A stretch of 64,000 nt of DNA, taken from positions 124,001-188,000 of the forward strand of contig NZ_STFF01000005.1 in assembly GCF_004834005.1 (NCBI RefSeq), given 5' to 3'. Under the pieces are notes generated by a model. The model was not told the origin of the DNA, made no database searches, and saw only the letters and a program-made list of their open reading frames with translations. Each line of letters begins with the position of its first letter. Position 1 is the stretch's first letter. Positions 49,671-59,397 of this stretch are shown here, piece after piece. The position numbers were made by a program, and so were the translations under genes. The DNA is from Niastella caeni (GTDB taxonomy: Bacteria > Bacteroidota > Bacteroidia > Chitinophagales > Chitinophagaceae).

Positions 49671-51044
49671 ATGAAACCTGTTTTTACATTTATAACCGCC
49701 CTGTTTTTATGTATCATCGCGGTGGCCCAAACCCCACGTAAAGTAATTGCCGACAAAATAGTAGGTATTGTGGGCGATAAAATTATTTTGAAATCTGATG
49801 TATACAACGATATCATCGACCGGCAGCGCCGGGGAGAACCTGTTCCTGAAAATGCCGACTGCTCGATCATGGAACAAATTCTTACTCTGAAAGCATTGGT
49901 GCTGCAGGCGGAAAAAGACTCTATAGCGGTTGGGGATGATGAAATTGATGCCTTGCTCGATAACCAGATCCGCGGGTTTATAAATATGTACGGTTCAAAA
50001 GAAGCCCTGGAAGAAATTGCCGGCCGTACCATTTACCAGATAAAGGAAGATTTTCGCCAAACCTTTAAAGAAAGAAAGCTGGCGGAACGCATGCGTGATA
50101 AGATCGTAGAGAACATCAAGATCACGCCGCAGGAAGTAAATCTGCATTTTTCAAAGAAAGATCAAAACAACCTGCCATTTTACGAATCGGAAGTAGTGAT
50201 TGGTGAAATTGTTGTGAACCCGAAAGCAAGCCGCGACCTGGAAAAGCTCACCATTGATGAATTGAATGATTTTAAAAAGCAGGTAGAGTCGGGCGCGCAG
50301 AAATTTGAAACCCTTGCCCGATTATATACAGATGACCCGGGCAGTAAGGAAAACGGCGGACAATATTCCGTTAACCGTACAGAAAAGAACTGGGACCCCG
50401 CTTTCCTCAACAATGCTTTCCGGCTTAAAGATGGGCAAATATCCCCGGTGTTTAAATCAAAATTCGGTTATCACATTATACAAATGGTAAGCCGCGCGGG
50501 TGATGATGCCATCGTGCGCCATATCCTGCGTATTCCCAAAATTACCGATGATGAGATCAATGAAGCCATCAACAAACTGGATTCAGTACGCGCCAAGCTT
50601 ATTGCCGGTACTATTACGTTTGGGGAAGCAGTTGCCAAATACAGTGATGATGAAAACTCCAAATTCACTGGTGGTTATAAACAAGGACAAAACGGAGGGA
50701 CCTCTTTGGAATTAGGCCAACTCGATAAAGAACTGGTAGAACTGTTGGCCAAAACCAATCTTAAACCTGGTGAGTATTCGAAACCTACGCCATACACCGA
50801 TGAAAGAGGAAAAAAAGGTGTTCGTATCGTTTACCTGAAAACGCGCACCACACCGCATCGGGAAAACGTAAAAGACGATTACGACCGGTTAGCCAAGGAA
50901 GCGATTGAAATAAAAAAGCAGAAGGCGCTCGAAAGCTGGTTTGCTTCAAAAATCCCTTCTTATTACATAATGATAGACGAAGATTTTAAAAACTGCGGCA
51001 CTTTGAAAAACTGGATGCAGTACGCGGCTGCAGGAAGTAAATAA
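49671..51044 (+). CDS. SurA-like periplasmic peptidyl-prolyl isomerase
   Basis: The 457-residue protein has a signal peptide (to about residue 20, IAVAQ), a SurA-N-like chaperone domain (about 25-160; ADKIVGIVGDKIILKSDVYN) and two parvulin domains (about 170-275, with DDPGSKENGGQYSVNR and SKFGYHIIQMVSR, and about 280-380, with YSDDENSKFTGGYKQGQNGG). It would assist folding of outer-membrane beta-barrels, in line with the many such proteins encoded here. It is flanked by strong terminators on both sides and is probably transcribed alone. Confidence 0.88.
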   Translation: MKPVFTFITALFLCIIAVAQTPRKVIADKIVGIVGDKIILKSDVYNDIIDRQRRGEPVPENADCSIMEQILTLKALVLQAEKDSIAVGDDEIDALLDNQIRGFINMYGSKEALEEIAGRTIYQIKEDFRQTFKERKLAERMRDKIVENIKITPQEVNLHFSKKDQNNLPFYESEVVIGEIVVNPKASRDLEKLTIDELNDFKKQVESGAQKFETLARLYTDDPGSKENGGQYSVNRTEKNWDPAFLNNAFRLKDGQISPVFKSKFGYHIIQMVSRAGDDAIVRHILRIPKITDDEINEAINKLDSVRAKLIAGTITFGEAVAKYSDDENSKFTGGYKQGQNGGTSLELGQLDKELVELLAKTNLKPGEYSKPTPYTDERGKKGVRIVYLKTRTTPHRENVKDDYDRLAKEAIEIKKQKALESWFASKIPSYYIMIDEDFKNCGTLKNWMQYAAAGSK

Positions 51045-51065
51045 AGAATTTTATAAGTTGAATAG

Positions 51066-51112
51066 CCTATAAAAAAAGCATCCCGATAACATCGGGATGC
51101 TTTTTTTATAGG
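51066..51112. terminator. Bidirectional rho-independent terminator
   Basis: A perfect 22-bp inverted repeat (51066-51087 with 51091-51112, loop AAC) contains GCATCCCGAT/ATCGGGATGC flanked by A7 and T7. It ends the SurA-like gene 21 bases after its stop. Confidence 0.9.
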
Positions 51113-51288
51113 GGTGTTTGGGTAGATATGATGTTTTTTTCTTAGATTCGTTATCGTTATATGCTTTTACTATAATGTATTATTCATGGCAATTAATAGT
51201 CATTTAACGATAAGTGAAAACCCCTAAATAGGGTAGAAACGTATCCATGACTGTTGGCGTAAACCAGCTTTTAAGTATTTTGTATAAG

Positions 51289-51304
51289 TATTTACATGTA
51301 AATA
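51289..51304. promoter_or_regulatory. 16-bp palindrome TATTTACATGTAAATA upstream of the PAS kinase gene
   Basis: A perfect palindrome 39 bases before the start codon of the kinase gene, in the probable promoter. The core matches palindromes at 49607-49618 and 62895-62904. Confidence 0.45.
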
Positions 51305-51343
51305 ATGCCTTAAAATTTATCATGTAATGCAGTAAAATGCTGT

Positions 51344-54300
51344 ATGTTAAAACAGTCAAAGAAGTCCTTTCCTGAAGTAAGTCCTGATTATACCGCCCTT
51401 AGCTTGAAAACAGATACGGCGGGTATCATCTTAGCAGCTTCAGCTGACCTGCTTTCTTTTACTGGTAAGCATCATGAAGAGCTTATAGGTACCTCTTTCA
51501 AAAAGATCATACATTCCAGCGATAAGCCAAAGCTTCAGGCCATACTCAACACCGGTATCGATGCCGGAATAGTAATACAACTTGCAATAAAAGGAAGATC
51601 GGGTGTGCATCACATTGGGTTCACCGCTAAATACCAACAAGGCAGTGGCCATACAGGTGATGTAATAACATGGAATGCAGTTCCAGGGCCCGAATCAACC
51701 AGGAGGGAAAATATAACTCACCAACAGCTTGAAGAAAATAATATCGCATTAAAAGAAGTTCGCGAGGAACTGGAAGCAGTTCGCCAGGAACTGAAAGAAG
51801 TTACAGAAAGATATAAAGCATTTGTACAGCAAAGCTCTGAGATCATTTGGCGTTGCGAATTACAAGTTCCTATAAACATCAATGATCCCGAAGAAACACA
51901 GATAAAGCAATTGTTTGAGGGATACCTTGCCGAATGTAACGACCACATGGCGCATTTTTACGGATATAAAGATGCAGCCGGTATAATCGGTAAAAAAATA
52001 TCTGTCTTTTTTGACCCTAACGAGCCCGTTACATTTCAGGTTGTAAGAGAATTTATTCAGCAGGGATATAAAATACATCGCCGGTTGTCGATGCATATCG
52101 ATCACCAGGGTAATAACAGGTATTTCCTGAATGTGATGGTTGGTGTGGTGGAGGATGGAAAATTATTACGTGTTTGGACTACCCAAAATGAAATTACCCA
52201 GTTGCGAGCCGAACGAAAGCAGGCTGAACAAACGATCCGGGAAGGTGAAGAACGGTTTCGGCAATTTGCCGATGCAGCGCCTGTTATCATTTGGGTTGCC
52301 GATGAAGTGGATGACACGATCTATGTAAATAAATGTTTTGAGCAGTTTACCGGGTTAACGTTACAGGAAGTGCAAGGCAGTGGCTGGGAAAAAATTGTTT
52401 ACCCCGCAGATCTGCCTGTTGCTATAGAAAAGTATAAACGATATTTCAATACTCGCGAATCGGTGGTTTTGGAATACCGGTTAAAAAATAAAGAGAATGA
52501 GTACCGGTGGGTACTTGATCATGGTGTTCCCCGCTTTCTGGAAGACGGCACGTTTGTGGGATACATCGGTTCAATAGTTGATATACACGATCGCAAGCTG
52601 GCCGAAGAAAAGATCCGCTTCCAGGTGCAGGTGATGCAGGATGTATCGGAAGGAATTATTTCAACCGATCTTGATTTTAATATAATATCATTCAATAAAG
52701 CGGCTGAAAATATTTACGGTATTCCCGGCCATGAAATAATAGGCAAACGACTGAATGATTTTGTTAACCTCTCTTATATTTCAAATACCTGGGAAGAAGC
52801 GTTGCAGGAATTGTATGAAAAAGGTAGTTGGGAAGGGCAGGCTTATTATAATCGCCATGATGGCAAACGCATTTACCTGAACTGTGCATTGTCGTTTGTA
52901 AAAAATGAACGCGGTACCCGCATTGGCTTTGCTGGTATTTACCGCGACATTACAGAAACCCGTCAGTCGCAGGAAGACCTGCGGATCAATGAAGAAAGAT
53001 ACCGATCGGTAGTACATGCACTGGGTGAAGGTATTTTGATGCATGATAAAAACGGAGAGATCATTACCTGCAATCGCAGTGCTGAGATCATCCTGAATGT
53101 GCCCAGTCAGCAATTGATTGGAAGAATTACTTCAGGAACCGAGGGCCTATGCATCTATGAAGATGGTTCGCCATTTCCTTCCGAACAACACCCGGCATTG
53201 ATCACGCTGCGAACCGGCCGGTCACTGCAAAATGTGATCATGGGCATTCAGCGATCAGATGGATCATTGGTTTGGATCTCAATCAACACCGAACCAATTT
53301 ACCATACACAACAACGGGTACACCCCGATGCAGTGGTAACTTCATTTGTAGATATTACCCAGAAGAAAGCCGCCGAAATAGAATTAAAACGCAGCCAGCA
53401 ACAATTGAGGGAGTATTCTGAACGCATTACCAATATATTGGCCAGCATAACCGATGGCTTTATTGCGGTAGATAAAAGTCTGAATATATTTTTATGGAAC
53501 CATGCCGTAGAACATATTACAGGTTTGAATGCAAAACATGTAATTGGTTCCGGAGTTGAAAAAATATTTCCGAACTTTGCCGGAACTACTGAGTATCGTC
53601 AGTATATAGAAGCGATCAATAAAGGCACTTCTTCGAATTTTGAACATTTTCTGCCTGCATTTAATCGCTGGCTCGAAACAAGTGTATATCCTTTTTCACA
53701 GGGCGCATTTATATATTTCAGGGATATCACAGACCGCAAAAAACAGGAGCGATTATTGGAGCTGGAAAAGGAAGTGTTGGAAATAAATGCCCAACCTGCT
53801 GCCTCACTAAAAACAACCGTCGATTATTTCCTGGATGGATTGGAAAAGACATTCCCCCACATGATCTGCTCGGTTATTATGCCAAGCGATGATAAACAAT
53901 CTATCCTGCATTTGTCAGGACCCAGCCTCCCCGCAGAGTTTCCCCAGGCCATAAATGGCGCAAAAATAGGCCCAACAGTGGCTTCCTGTGGCACAGCTAT
54001 TTATAGAAAAGAAAAAGTAATTACAGTTGATGTGAAGACGGATCCATTGTGGGAAAATTACCAGCCACTGGCCGAAAGATTCGGTATAAGATCATGTTGG
54101 TCGTTCCCCATTTTAAATGCCGGTAACGAAGTGTTGGCAACCATCGCCGTGTATCACCGGAATCCCGCAACACCAACAGAAAACGAACTGAATTTATTTG
54201 AGCGGGTCAGCAGCCTGCTGCGAATAATAATTGAAAATAAAAACGCTGAATTAAAGATCAGGCTGAGTAATGAACGGTATCTGCTGGTGACCAAGGCTAC

Positions 54301-55315
54301 CAACGATGCCATTTGGGATTGGGATGTAAATACCAATACCCTTTATTGGGGCGAAGGTATTTATACCCTGTTTGGTTTTAAACCCGGGTATGTTGATAAT
54401 TCGACGAAATTCTGGGAAAGCTGTATTCACCCTGAAGACCGCGACCGCGTAGTGAATGGATTAAATAAGTTTATTAAAGATGGTACGTCTAAAATATGGG
54501 AAGATGAATATCGTTTCATAAAACCCGATGGCGAATATGCATTGGTGTTTGACCGGGGATTTTTGATCTTCGATCACTCAGGCAAAATTGCCCGCATGGT
54601 AGGTTCCATGCAGGATATTACCGATAAGAAAGAACTGGAAAAGAGATTATTGAAGCAGGAGCTCGATAAACAAAAGTTGATTGCCCAGGCCGTGGTAAAT
54701 GCCCAGGAAAAAGAACGTGCGGAGATTGGCAAGGAATTGCATGATAATGTGAACCAGATCTTGTCAACGGCTAAATTATATCTTGAATTGGCCCAAACCG
54801 ATGACAATAGCCGGCTCGAACTTATTAATCGCAGCACCAATAATATTTCTGATGCCATTAATGAAATCCGAACCATTTCCCGGTCACTGGTACCTCCGAG
54901 CATCGGCGATCTGGGGTTGATTGATTCTGTACAGGACCTGGTGGAAAATATTAAAGCAACCAGGAAATTACACGTAGAATTCTATTATTCAGGTACGATT
55001 GATAACATACTGGATGAGAAAAGAAAGTTGATGTTGTTTCGCATCATCCAGGAACAGGTGAATAATGTATTGAAACATGCTTCAGCCAAAAACCTGGTCA
55101 TTGAATTGATTGTGGATAGTGAGGGCCAGGCAATAGACCTTACGATCAGCGACGATGGTAAAGGTTTTGAGCTGGATAAAGTGCGGTTGAAAAAAGGCGT
55201 GGGTTTGTCGAATATTTCCAGCCGCGCCCAATTATTTAATGGAAGTGTAAATATTGTTACTGCTATAGATGAAGGGTGTAAACTAAAAATAAATGTCCCT
55301 ATTTCAAATATCTAA
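51344..55315 (+). CDS. Multi-PAS/GAF sensor histidine kinase (HisKA_3 type)
   Basis: The 1323-residue protein has no transmembrane segment and is probably cytosolic. Reading along it: PAS-like (1-115), coiled coil (about 120-160), diverged PAS (about 165-300), PAS with PAC (about 305-425), PAS (about 428-545), PAS (about 548-680), PAS (about 690-805), GAF (about 820-965), PAS (about 968-1105), then the dimerisation domain with ERAEIGKELHDNVNQILS (phosphoacceptor His1133) and a HATPase (NNVLKHASAKNLVIEL; ISDDGKGFE; GVGLSNISSRAQLF). This is the NarX-like class that partners LuxR-type regulators; such a regulator follows after 15 bases. Confidence 0.9.
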   Translation: MLKQSKKSFPEVSPDYTALSLKTDTAGIILAASADLLSFTGKHHEELIGTSFKKIIHSSDKPKLQAILNTGIDAGIVIQLAIKGRSGVHHIGFTAKYQQGSGHTGDVITWNAVPGPESTRRENITHQQLEENNIALKEVREELEAVRQELKEVTERYKAFVQQSSEIIWRCELQVPININDPEETQIKQLFEGYLAECNDHMAHFYGYKDAAGIIGKKISVFFDPNEPVTFQVVREFIQQGYKIHRRLSMHIDHQGNNRYFLNVMVGVVEDGKLLRVWTTQNEITQLRAERKQAEQTIREGEERFRQFADAAPVIIWVADEVDDTIYVNKCFEQFTGLTLQEVQGSGWEKIVYPADLPVAIEKYKRYFNTRESVVLEYRLKNKENEYRWVLDHGVPRFLEDGTFVGYIGSIVDIHDRKLAEEKIRFQVQVMQDVSEGIISTDLDFNIISFNKAAENIYGIPGHEIIGKRLNDFVNLSYISNTWEEALQELYEKGSWEGQAYYNRHDGKRIYLNCALSFVKNERGTRIGFAGIYRDITETRQSQEDLRINEERYRSVVHALGEGILMHDKNGEIITCNRSAEIILNVPSQQLIGRITSGTEGLCIYEDGSPFPSEQHPALITLRTGRSLQNVIMGIQRSDGSLVWISINTEPIYHTQQRVHPDAVVTSFVDITQKKAAEIELKRSQQQLREYSERITNILASITDGFIAVDKSLNIFLWNHAVEHITGLNAKHVIGSGVEKIFPNFAGTTEYRQYIEAINKGTSSNFEHFLPAFNRWLETSVYPFSQGAFIYFRDITDRKKQERLLELEKEVLEINAQPAASLKTTVDYFLDGLEKTFPHMICSVIMPSDDKQSILHLSGPSLPAEFPQAINGAKIGPTVASCGTAIYRKEKVITVDVKTDPLWENYQPLAERFGIRSCWSFPILNAGNEVLATIAVYHRNPATPTENELNLFERVSSLLRIIIENKNAELKIRLSNERYLLVTKATNDAIWDWDVNTNTLYWGEGIYTLFGFKPGYVDNSTKFWESCIHPEDRDRVVNGLNKFIKDGTSKIWEDEYRFIKPDGEYALVFDRGFLIFDHSGKIARMVGSMQDITDKKELEKRLLKQELDKQKLIAQAVVNAQEKERAEIGKELHDNVNQILSTAKLYLELAQTDDNSRLELINRSTNNISDAINEIRTISRSLVPPSIGDLGLIDSVQDLVENIKATRKLHVEFYYSGTIDNILDEKRKLMLFRIIQEQVNNVLKHASAKNLVIELIVDSEGQAIDLTISDDGKGFELDKVRLKKGVGLSNISSRAQLFNGSVNIVTAIDEGCKLKINVPISNI

Positions 55316-55330
55316 ACCCCCTTATTGATT

Positions 55331-55972
55331 ATGGAAAAAATTAGTGTATTAATTGCAGATGACCACAAGTTGATACGGGAGACCTGGAGCTTTATCCTGA
55401 ATAATGATCCCCGGTTCACAGTGGTAGCCGAATGCGGCGACTCTGAGCAGGCTGTTGAAATGGCCAAGAACAAAAAACCTCAAATTGTGCTCATGGACAT
55501 AAACATGTTGCCTATTTCGGGGTTTGAAGCCACCGAGAAGATCAGGAAAGTATCGCCCGCATCCCGCATCATAGGCATTTCCATGCACTCACAGCCGGCG
55601 TATGCCAAAAAAATGCTGCAGATAGGCGCCCGCGGTTACGTTACCAAAAATTCTTCCAAGGAAGAAATGATAACAGCCATTATGGAGGTGCACGGCGGCA
55701 ACAAATACATCTGTGATGAGATCAAGAATAACATCTCGGAACTCGTGCTGGAGGAAAATAAAGATGTACCAAATGTGAATGCCCTCACAGAACGGGAAAT
55801 TCAGATCATCAACCTGATCAAGGAAGGGCAATCATCAAAAGAAATTGCCACGAGCCTGAACATTTCGTTAAAAACAGTGGAGGTTCACCGGCATAATATT
55901 CTGAAAAAGCTGAAACTGAAGAATTCGGCTTCGCTCGTAAATTTCATTAATAATGTTGCTACCAGCATGTAG
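55331..55972 (+). CDS. LuxR-type response regulator paired with the PAS kinase
   Basis: The 213-residue protein has a receiver domain (phospho-acceptor Asp56 in IVLMDINM, acidic pair at 10-11, Lys in GYVTKNS) and a GerE/LuxR helix-turn-helix (LTEREIQIINLIKEGQSSKE, SLKTVEVHRHNILKKLKLKN). I chose ATG 55331; a TTG six bases earlier is also in frame. It lies 15 bases after the kinase gene and should be its partner. A near-duplicate lies at 58555. Confidence 0.93.
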   Translation: MEKISVLIADDHKLIRETWSFILNNDPRFTVVAECGDSEQAVEMAKNKKPQIVLMDINMLPISGFEATEKIRKVSPASRIIGISMHSQPAYAKKMLQIGARGYVTKNSSKEEMITAIMEVHGGNKYICDEIKNNISELVLEENKDVPNVNALTEREIQIINLIKEGQSSKEIATSLNISLKTVEVHRHNILKKLKLKNSASLVNFINNVATSM

Positions 55973-56325
55973 GTAAGCCGTGGGGGATTATTTTACCTGC
56001 AATAAATAATATACAGGATTCCACTAATATTTATTATTCAGAATGTAAGGGATATTCAAAAGTCAATTTGGGGGGACAAATATGACTCACCTAGGGGTAA
56101 ACCTTTATATTCCGCTGAAAAAATTCATTAAGTGTAAAAAAGACATTGAATGATTTAGGATTTCTTTCGGAAAAATTAGCAATTTAGCGCTACCAATATC
56201 TCTTGAAAACGAACGAAAAATCCAACGTCCGTAATCCAGATCCTAACGAAAGCCGAACCGTCCAATGCCCGTTTAATTAAAAAACAAACCGGCGCAGATA
56301 TTTATCCAATGTCCTGATGAGGAAC

Positions 56326-56359
56326 AACCCCCATACCTATGAAGACTGGGGGTTTTTTT
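56326..56359 (+). terminator. Rho-independent terminator upstream of purF
   Basis: An 8-bp stem (AACCCCCA at 56326-56333 with TGGGGGTT at 56347-56354) with a 13-base loop is followed by a run of T to 56359. Confidence 0.8.
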
Positions 56360-56419
56360 CATTTTCCATTCTTAACACTTCCCGTTGTTACTCTTTTCTT
56401 TTTATTCCTGAATTACCTG

Positions 56420-56427
56420 TAACTTTG
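56420..56427 (+). promoter_or_regulatory. -7 promoter element (TAACTTTG) of purF
   Basis: TAACTTTG followed by CGC fits TAnnTTTG, 30 bases before the purF start, so the leader is short. The -33 element is weak. Confidence 0.5.
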
Positions 56428-56456
56428 CGCTTTCTTTTTATAATCGGGAGTTATTC

Positions 56457-58304
56457 ATGAGTGATGAAATAAAACATGAATGCGGATTAGCATTCATCCG
56501 TTTAAGAAAGCCGTTCTCCTACTATTTGCAGCAACACGGTACAGTAATGTGGGGTCTTAATAAGCTGTACCTGCTCATGGAAAAACAACATAACCGCGGT
56601 CAGGATGGAGCTGGTGTAGCAGCCGTGAAGCTGAACGTTGAGCCCGGTTACCCGTTTCTGCAACGCATCCGAAGCAGTGCGCCTCAACCAATTGCCGATA
56701 TTTTCAGACAAATAAGCGGGGAAGTGAAAGAGCTGGAAAAATACCAGCCCGATGTAATGAAGCATCCCGGTTTAATGAAAGGGCATATATCCTATTTGGG
56801 CGAATTGCTGTTAGGGCATTTGCGCTATGGCACCCAGGGAAAGAATAATGCAGAGTTCTGCCACCCATTTATAAAACGCCACACCATTCCCGCCCGTAAT
56901 ATGGCGTTGGCGGGCAACTTTAACCTGGTTAATACCGACGAACTTTTCGATCTTATTAATATAGAACCCGGCGAATTTCAAAAGCAAAGCGATCTGGCGG
57001 CTATGATGGAAGTGATCCATCATTTTCTGGTGAAAGACGACGAACATTCACCTGTTGACGTAGATGTGCTGAGTGTGTTACGGAAAGCAGTGCCTTTGTT
57101 CGACGGTGGTTTTACCGTGGGTGGTTTGCTGGGTAATGGCGACTCATTTGTCTTCCGGGATGCACATGGCATTCGTCCGGCTTATTATTATATCGATGAA
57201 GATGTAATTGTAGCTGCTTCAGAAAGGTCAGCCATACGTACGGTATTCAATGTTGGTGAAAATGAAGTGAAGGAATTGATGCCGGGCATGGGATTGATTG
57301 TAAAAGCCGATGGCGAGATCTCCATCGACAAAATAACAGAGCCCAAAGAACGCAGGGCCTGTAGCTTTGAACGTATTTATTTTTCAAGGGGCAGTGATGA
57401 AAAGATCTATCGCGAACGGAATGCCCTCGGCTATAATTTGAGTCCGCAGATCTTGCAGGCTGTTGACTACGATCTTAAGCATACCATTTTTTCTTTCATA
57501 CCCAATACGGCCGAAGTGGCTTTTTACGGGTTATGGAAAGGCCTTGACGATTACCTGAAAAAGGTAAAAATTCAGCGTATTCTATCCTGGGGCAACGACA
57601 TTTCCGAAGAGAAGTTATCGGAAATGATCAATCGGAAGATACGGATTGAAAAGATTGCTATTAAAGACGTTAAAATGCGCACGTTTATTACGGAAGATGT
57701 AAGCCGTAATGAGATGGTGCAACACGTTTACGATATAACGTACGGAACGGTAGAGAAGGACCTGGATACCCTGGTGGTCATTGATGATTCTATTGTACGG
57801 GGTACTACTCTTAAAGAAAGCATTGTGCGAATGCTGGCCAGGCTGGAACCGAAAAAGATCATCATTGTATCATCGGCGCCTCAGATCCGCTACCCCGATT
57901 GCTATGGTATTGATATGAGCAAGCTGGGTGATTTTATTGCTTTCAGAGCGGCCACGGAATTGATGAAAGAGCATGGCAAGGAAGATTGTTTAAAGGAGTT
58001 GTACGAAAAGTGTAAAGAATTGCAACGTTTGGGCCAGCTACATACGGAAAACGTGGTTAAGAACGTTTATAAACCATTCACAACCGAACAGATCTCAAAT
58101 AAAATTGCTGAACTGATTACCCCGAAAGGGCTTAACTTGCCAGTACAGGTAATTTTTCAGACAATAGAGTCCCTTCACCAAGCATGCCCAACCAATACAG
58201 GCGACTGGTATTTTACCGGTAACTACCCGACACCCGGAGGCAACCGGGTGGTAAATAAAGCGTTTATTAACTATATGGAGGGTAAAAACGTAAGAGGGTA
58301 TTAG
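56457..58304 (+). CDS. purF: Amidophosphoribosyltransferase
   Basis: The 615-residue enzyme makes phosphoribosylamine from PRPP and glutamine, the first step of purine synthesis. The N-terminal class II glutaminase domain has Cys9 (HECGLAFIRL) as nucleophile after a short propeptide, with NRGQDGAGVA, LLGHLRYGTQG and GNFNLVN. The C-terminal phosphoribosyltransferase domain has the PRPP motif VVIDDSIVRGTT at about 440-451. It is longer than the E. coli enzyme (about 505 residues), mostly through extra C-terminal sequence (LHQACPTNTGDWYFTGNYPT), as is usual in this phylum. Confidence 0.95.
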   Translation: MSDEIKHECGLAFIRLRKPFSYYLQQHGTVMWGLNKLYLLMEKQHNRGQDGAGVAAVKLNVEPGYPFLQRIRSSAPQPIADIFRQISGEVKELEKYQPDVMKHPGLMKGHISYLGELLLGHLRYGTQGKNNAEFCHPFIKRHTIPARNMALAGNFNLVNTDELFDLINIEPGEFQKQSDLAAMMEVIHHFLVKDDEHSPVDVDVLSVLRKAVPLFDGGFTVGGLLGNGDSFVFRDAHGIRPAYYYIDEDVIVAASERSAIRTVFNVGENEVKELMPGMGLIVKADGEISIDKITEPKERRACSFERIYFSRGSDEKIYRERNALGYNLSPQILQAVDYDLKHTIFSFIPNTAEVAFYGLWKGLDDYLKKVKIQRILSWGNDISEEKLSEMINRKIRIEKIAIKDVKMRTFITEDVSRNEMVQHVYDITYGTVEKDLDTLVVIDDSIVRGTTLKESIVRMLARLEPKKIIIVSSAPQIRYPDCYGIDMSKLGDFIAFRAATELMKEHGKEDCLKELYEKCKELQRLGQLHTENVVKNVYKPFTTEQISNKIAELITPKGLNLPVQVIFQTIESLHQACPTNTGDWYFTGNYPTPGGNRVVNKAFINYMEGKNVRGY

Positions 58305-58554
58305 AGATATCAGCTATCAGATTGAAAATTATACGATTATTAATGCATTTTTAAAATGAAGTTTGCACATGTCAGAAAAAATGCTTAATATCAGGTACGG
58401 GATTATATGTAACTCCTTCTATACCCCAGAGAAAACAACGGTATAAGACTCATCCATTAGTAGTTGTACAAAAGGTCTAAGACAGCCTGTTGCTGTTTTT
58501 CGTGCCGTTGTGCATATAACAAGCTCATTCACACACTACTGAAAAAAAAATCGT

Positions 58555-59190
58555 ATGAGTAAAATTACCATCATGATTGTAGATGATCATACTTTGATCC
58601 GCGAAACCTGGTCGTATTTATTAGGACGGAATGAAGAATTGGAAGTAATTGCTGAATTGGGCGACGGTCAGCGAGCCATTGAAATAGCACGGGATAAACG
58701 ACCTAACATTGTACTACTTGATATTAATATGTCGCCATTGAATGGGTTCGACATATTAAAGATGATCCGCAAACTATCACCAGGATCAAAAGTTATTGCT
58801 GTGTCTATGCACTCGCAGCCGGCGTATGCCAAAAAAATGCTGCGGCTGGGCGCTCGCGGGTATGTAACAAAAAATTCTCCCCGTAAAGAAATGCTCGATG
58901 CTATTCACCAGGTGTGTGCCGGCAATGTTTATATATGCCAGGAAGTGAAGAATATTTTGTCGGAACAGATGATGAATGAAGAAGAGGGAGGCGATGGCTT
59001 GAATCAGCTTTCTGAACGCGAAATAGAAGTAATAAATCTTATCCGCAATGGATTGTCGTCAAAAGAAATAGCCGATAAGTTAGCCATATCAATAAAAACA
59101 GTGGAAGTGCACCGTCATAATATTTTAAAGAAATTAAAGGTAAAAAATACAGCATCACTGATCAATTACATTAATTCAAGTGGACTGTAA
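58555..59190 (+). CDS. LuxR-type response regulator, paralogue of the one at 55331
   Basis: The 211-residue protein has the same receiver (Asp56 in IVLLDINM) and LuxR helix-turn-helix as the regulator at 55331. MHSQPAYAKKML, GARGYVTKNS and KTVEVHRHNILKKLK are identical in both, and a 37-base DNA stretch differs at one base. No kinase gene is adjacent; purF lies between the two. It may be a second target of the large PAS kinase. It has 250 bases upstream without a recognised gene. Confidence 0.92.
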   Translation: MSKITIMIVDDHTLIRETWSYLLGRNEELEVIAELGDGQRAIEIARDKRPNIVLLDINMSPLNGFDILKMIRKLSPGSKVIAVSMHSQPAYAKKMLRLGARGYVTKNSPRKEMLDAIHQVCAGNVYICQEVKNILSEQMMNEEEGGDGLNQLSEREIEVINLIRNGLSSKEIADKLAISIKTVEVHRHNILKKLKVKNTASLINYINSSGL

Positions 59191-59367
59191 TTCCCCCTTT
59201 TGCAGTTCATAAATACACATTATAAATCGTATTTTCCCCAATGGGTAAGTGCATTTGGCAAAGTATTTGCGACAAATGCACTGCCGACCGTTTAGCTTCC
59301 TATGGGGAACCAATTTTAATAACAGGCCTGTTAAATTTCTGATTCCTTTGATCGAACTCATTATTTT

Positions 59368-59387
59368 TAGGGGGATTTATCCCCCTA
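59368..59387 (+). promoter_or_regulatory. Hairpin just upstream of the SixA-like start codon
   Basis: A perfect 8-bp stem (TAGGGGGA with TCCCCCTA) around TTTA ends 10 bases before the ATG at 59398. T-rich sequence follows. It may end transcription from the regulator gene or hide the ribosome landing site. Confidence 0.45.
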
Positions 59388-59397
59388 TTATTTTTAT

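Larger units (their letters stand above)
55973..56456. other. Long upstream region of purF, possible small RNA
   Basis: No protein-coding gene is supported in these 484 bases. They contain a terminator (56326-56359) that lies 350 bases beyond the regulator stop, too far to be a simple end of that operon, and then the purF promoter (56420-56427). The stretch from about 56100 to 56359 could be a small RNA ending at this terminator. Confidence 0.35.

Noticed and set aside
56311-56326. CTGATGAG motif as part of a hammerhead ribozyme
   Set aside because: The second conserved segment (GAAA) and the three helices around it are missing.
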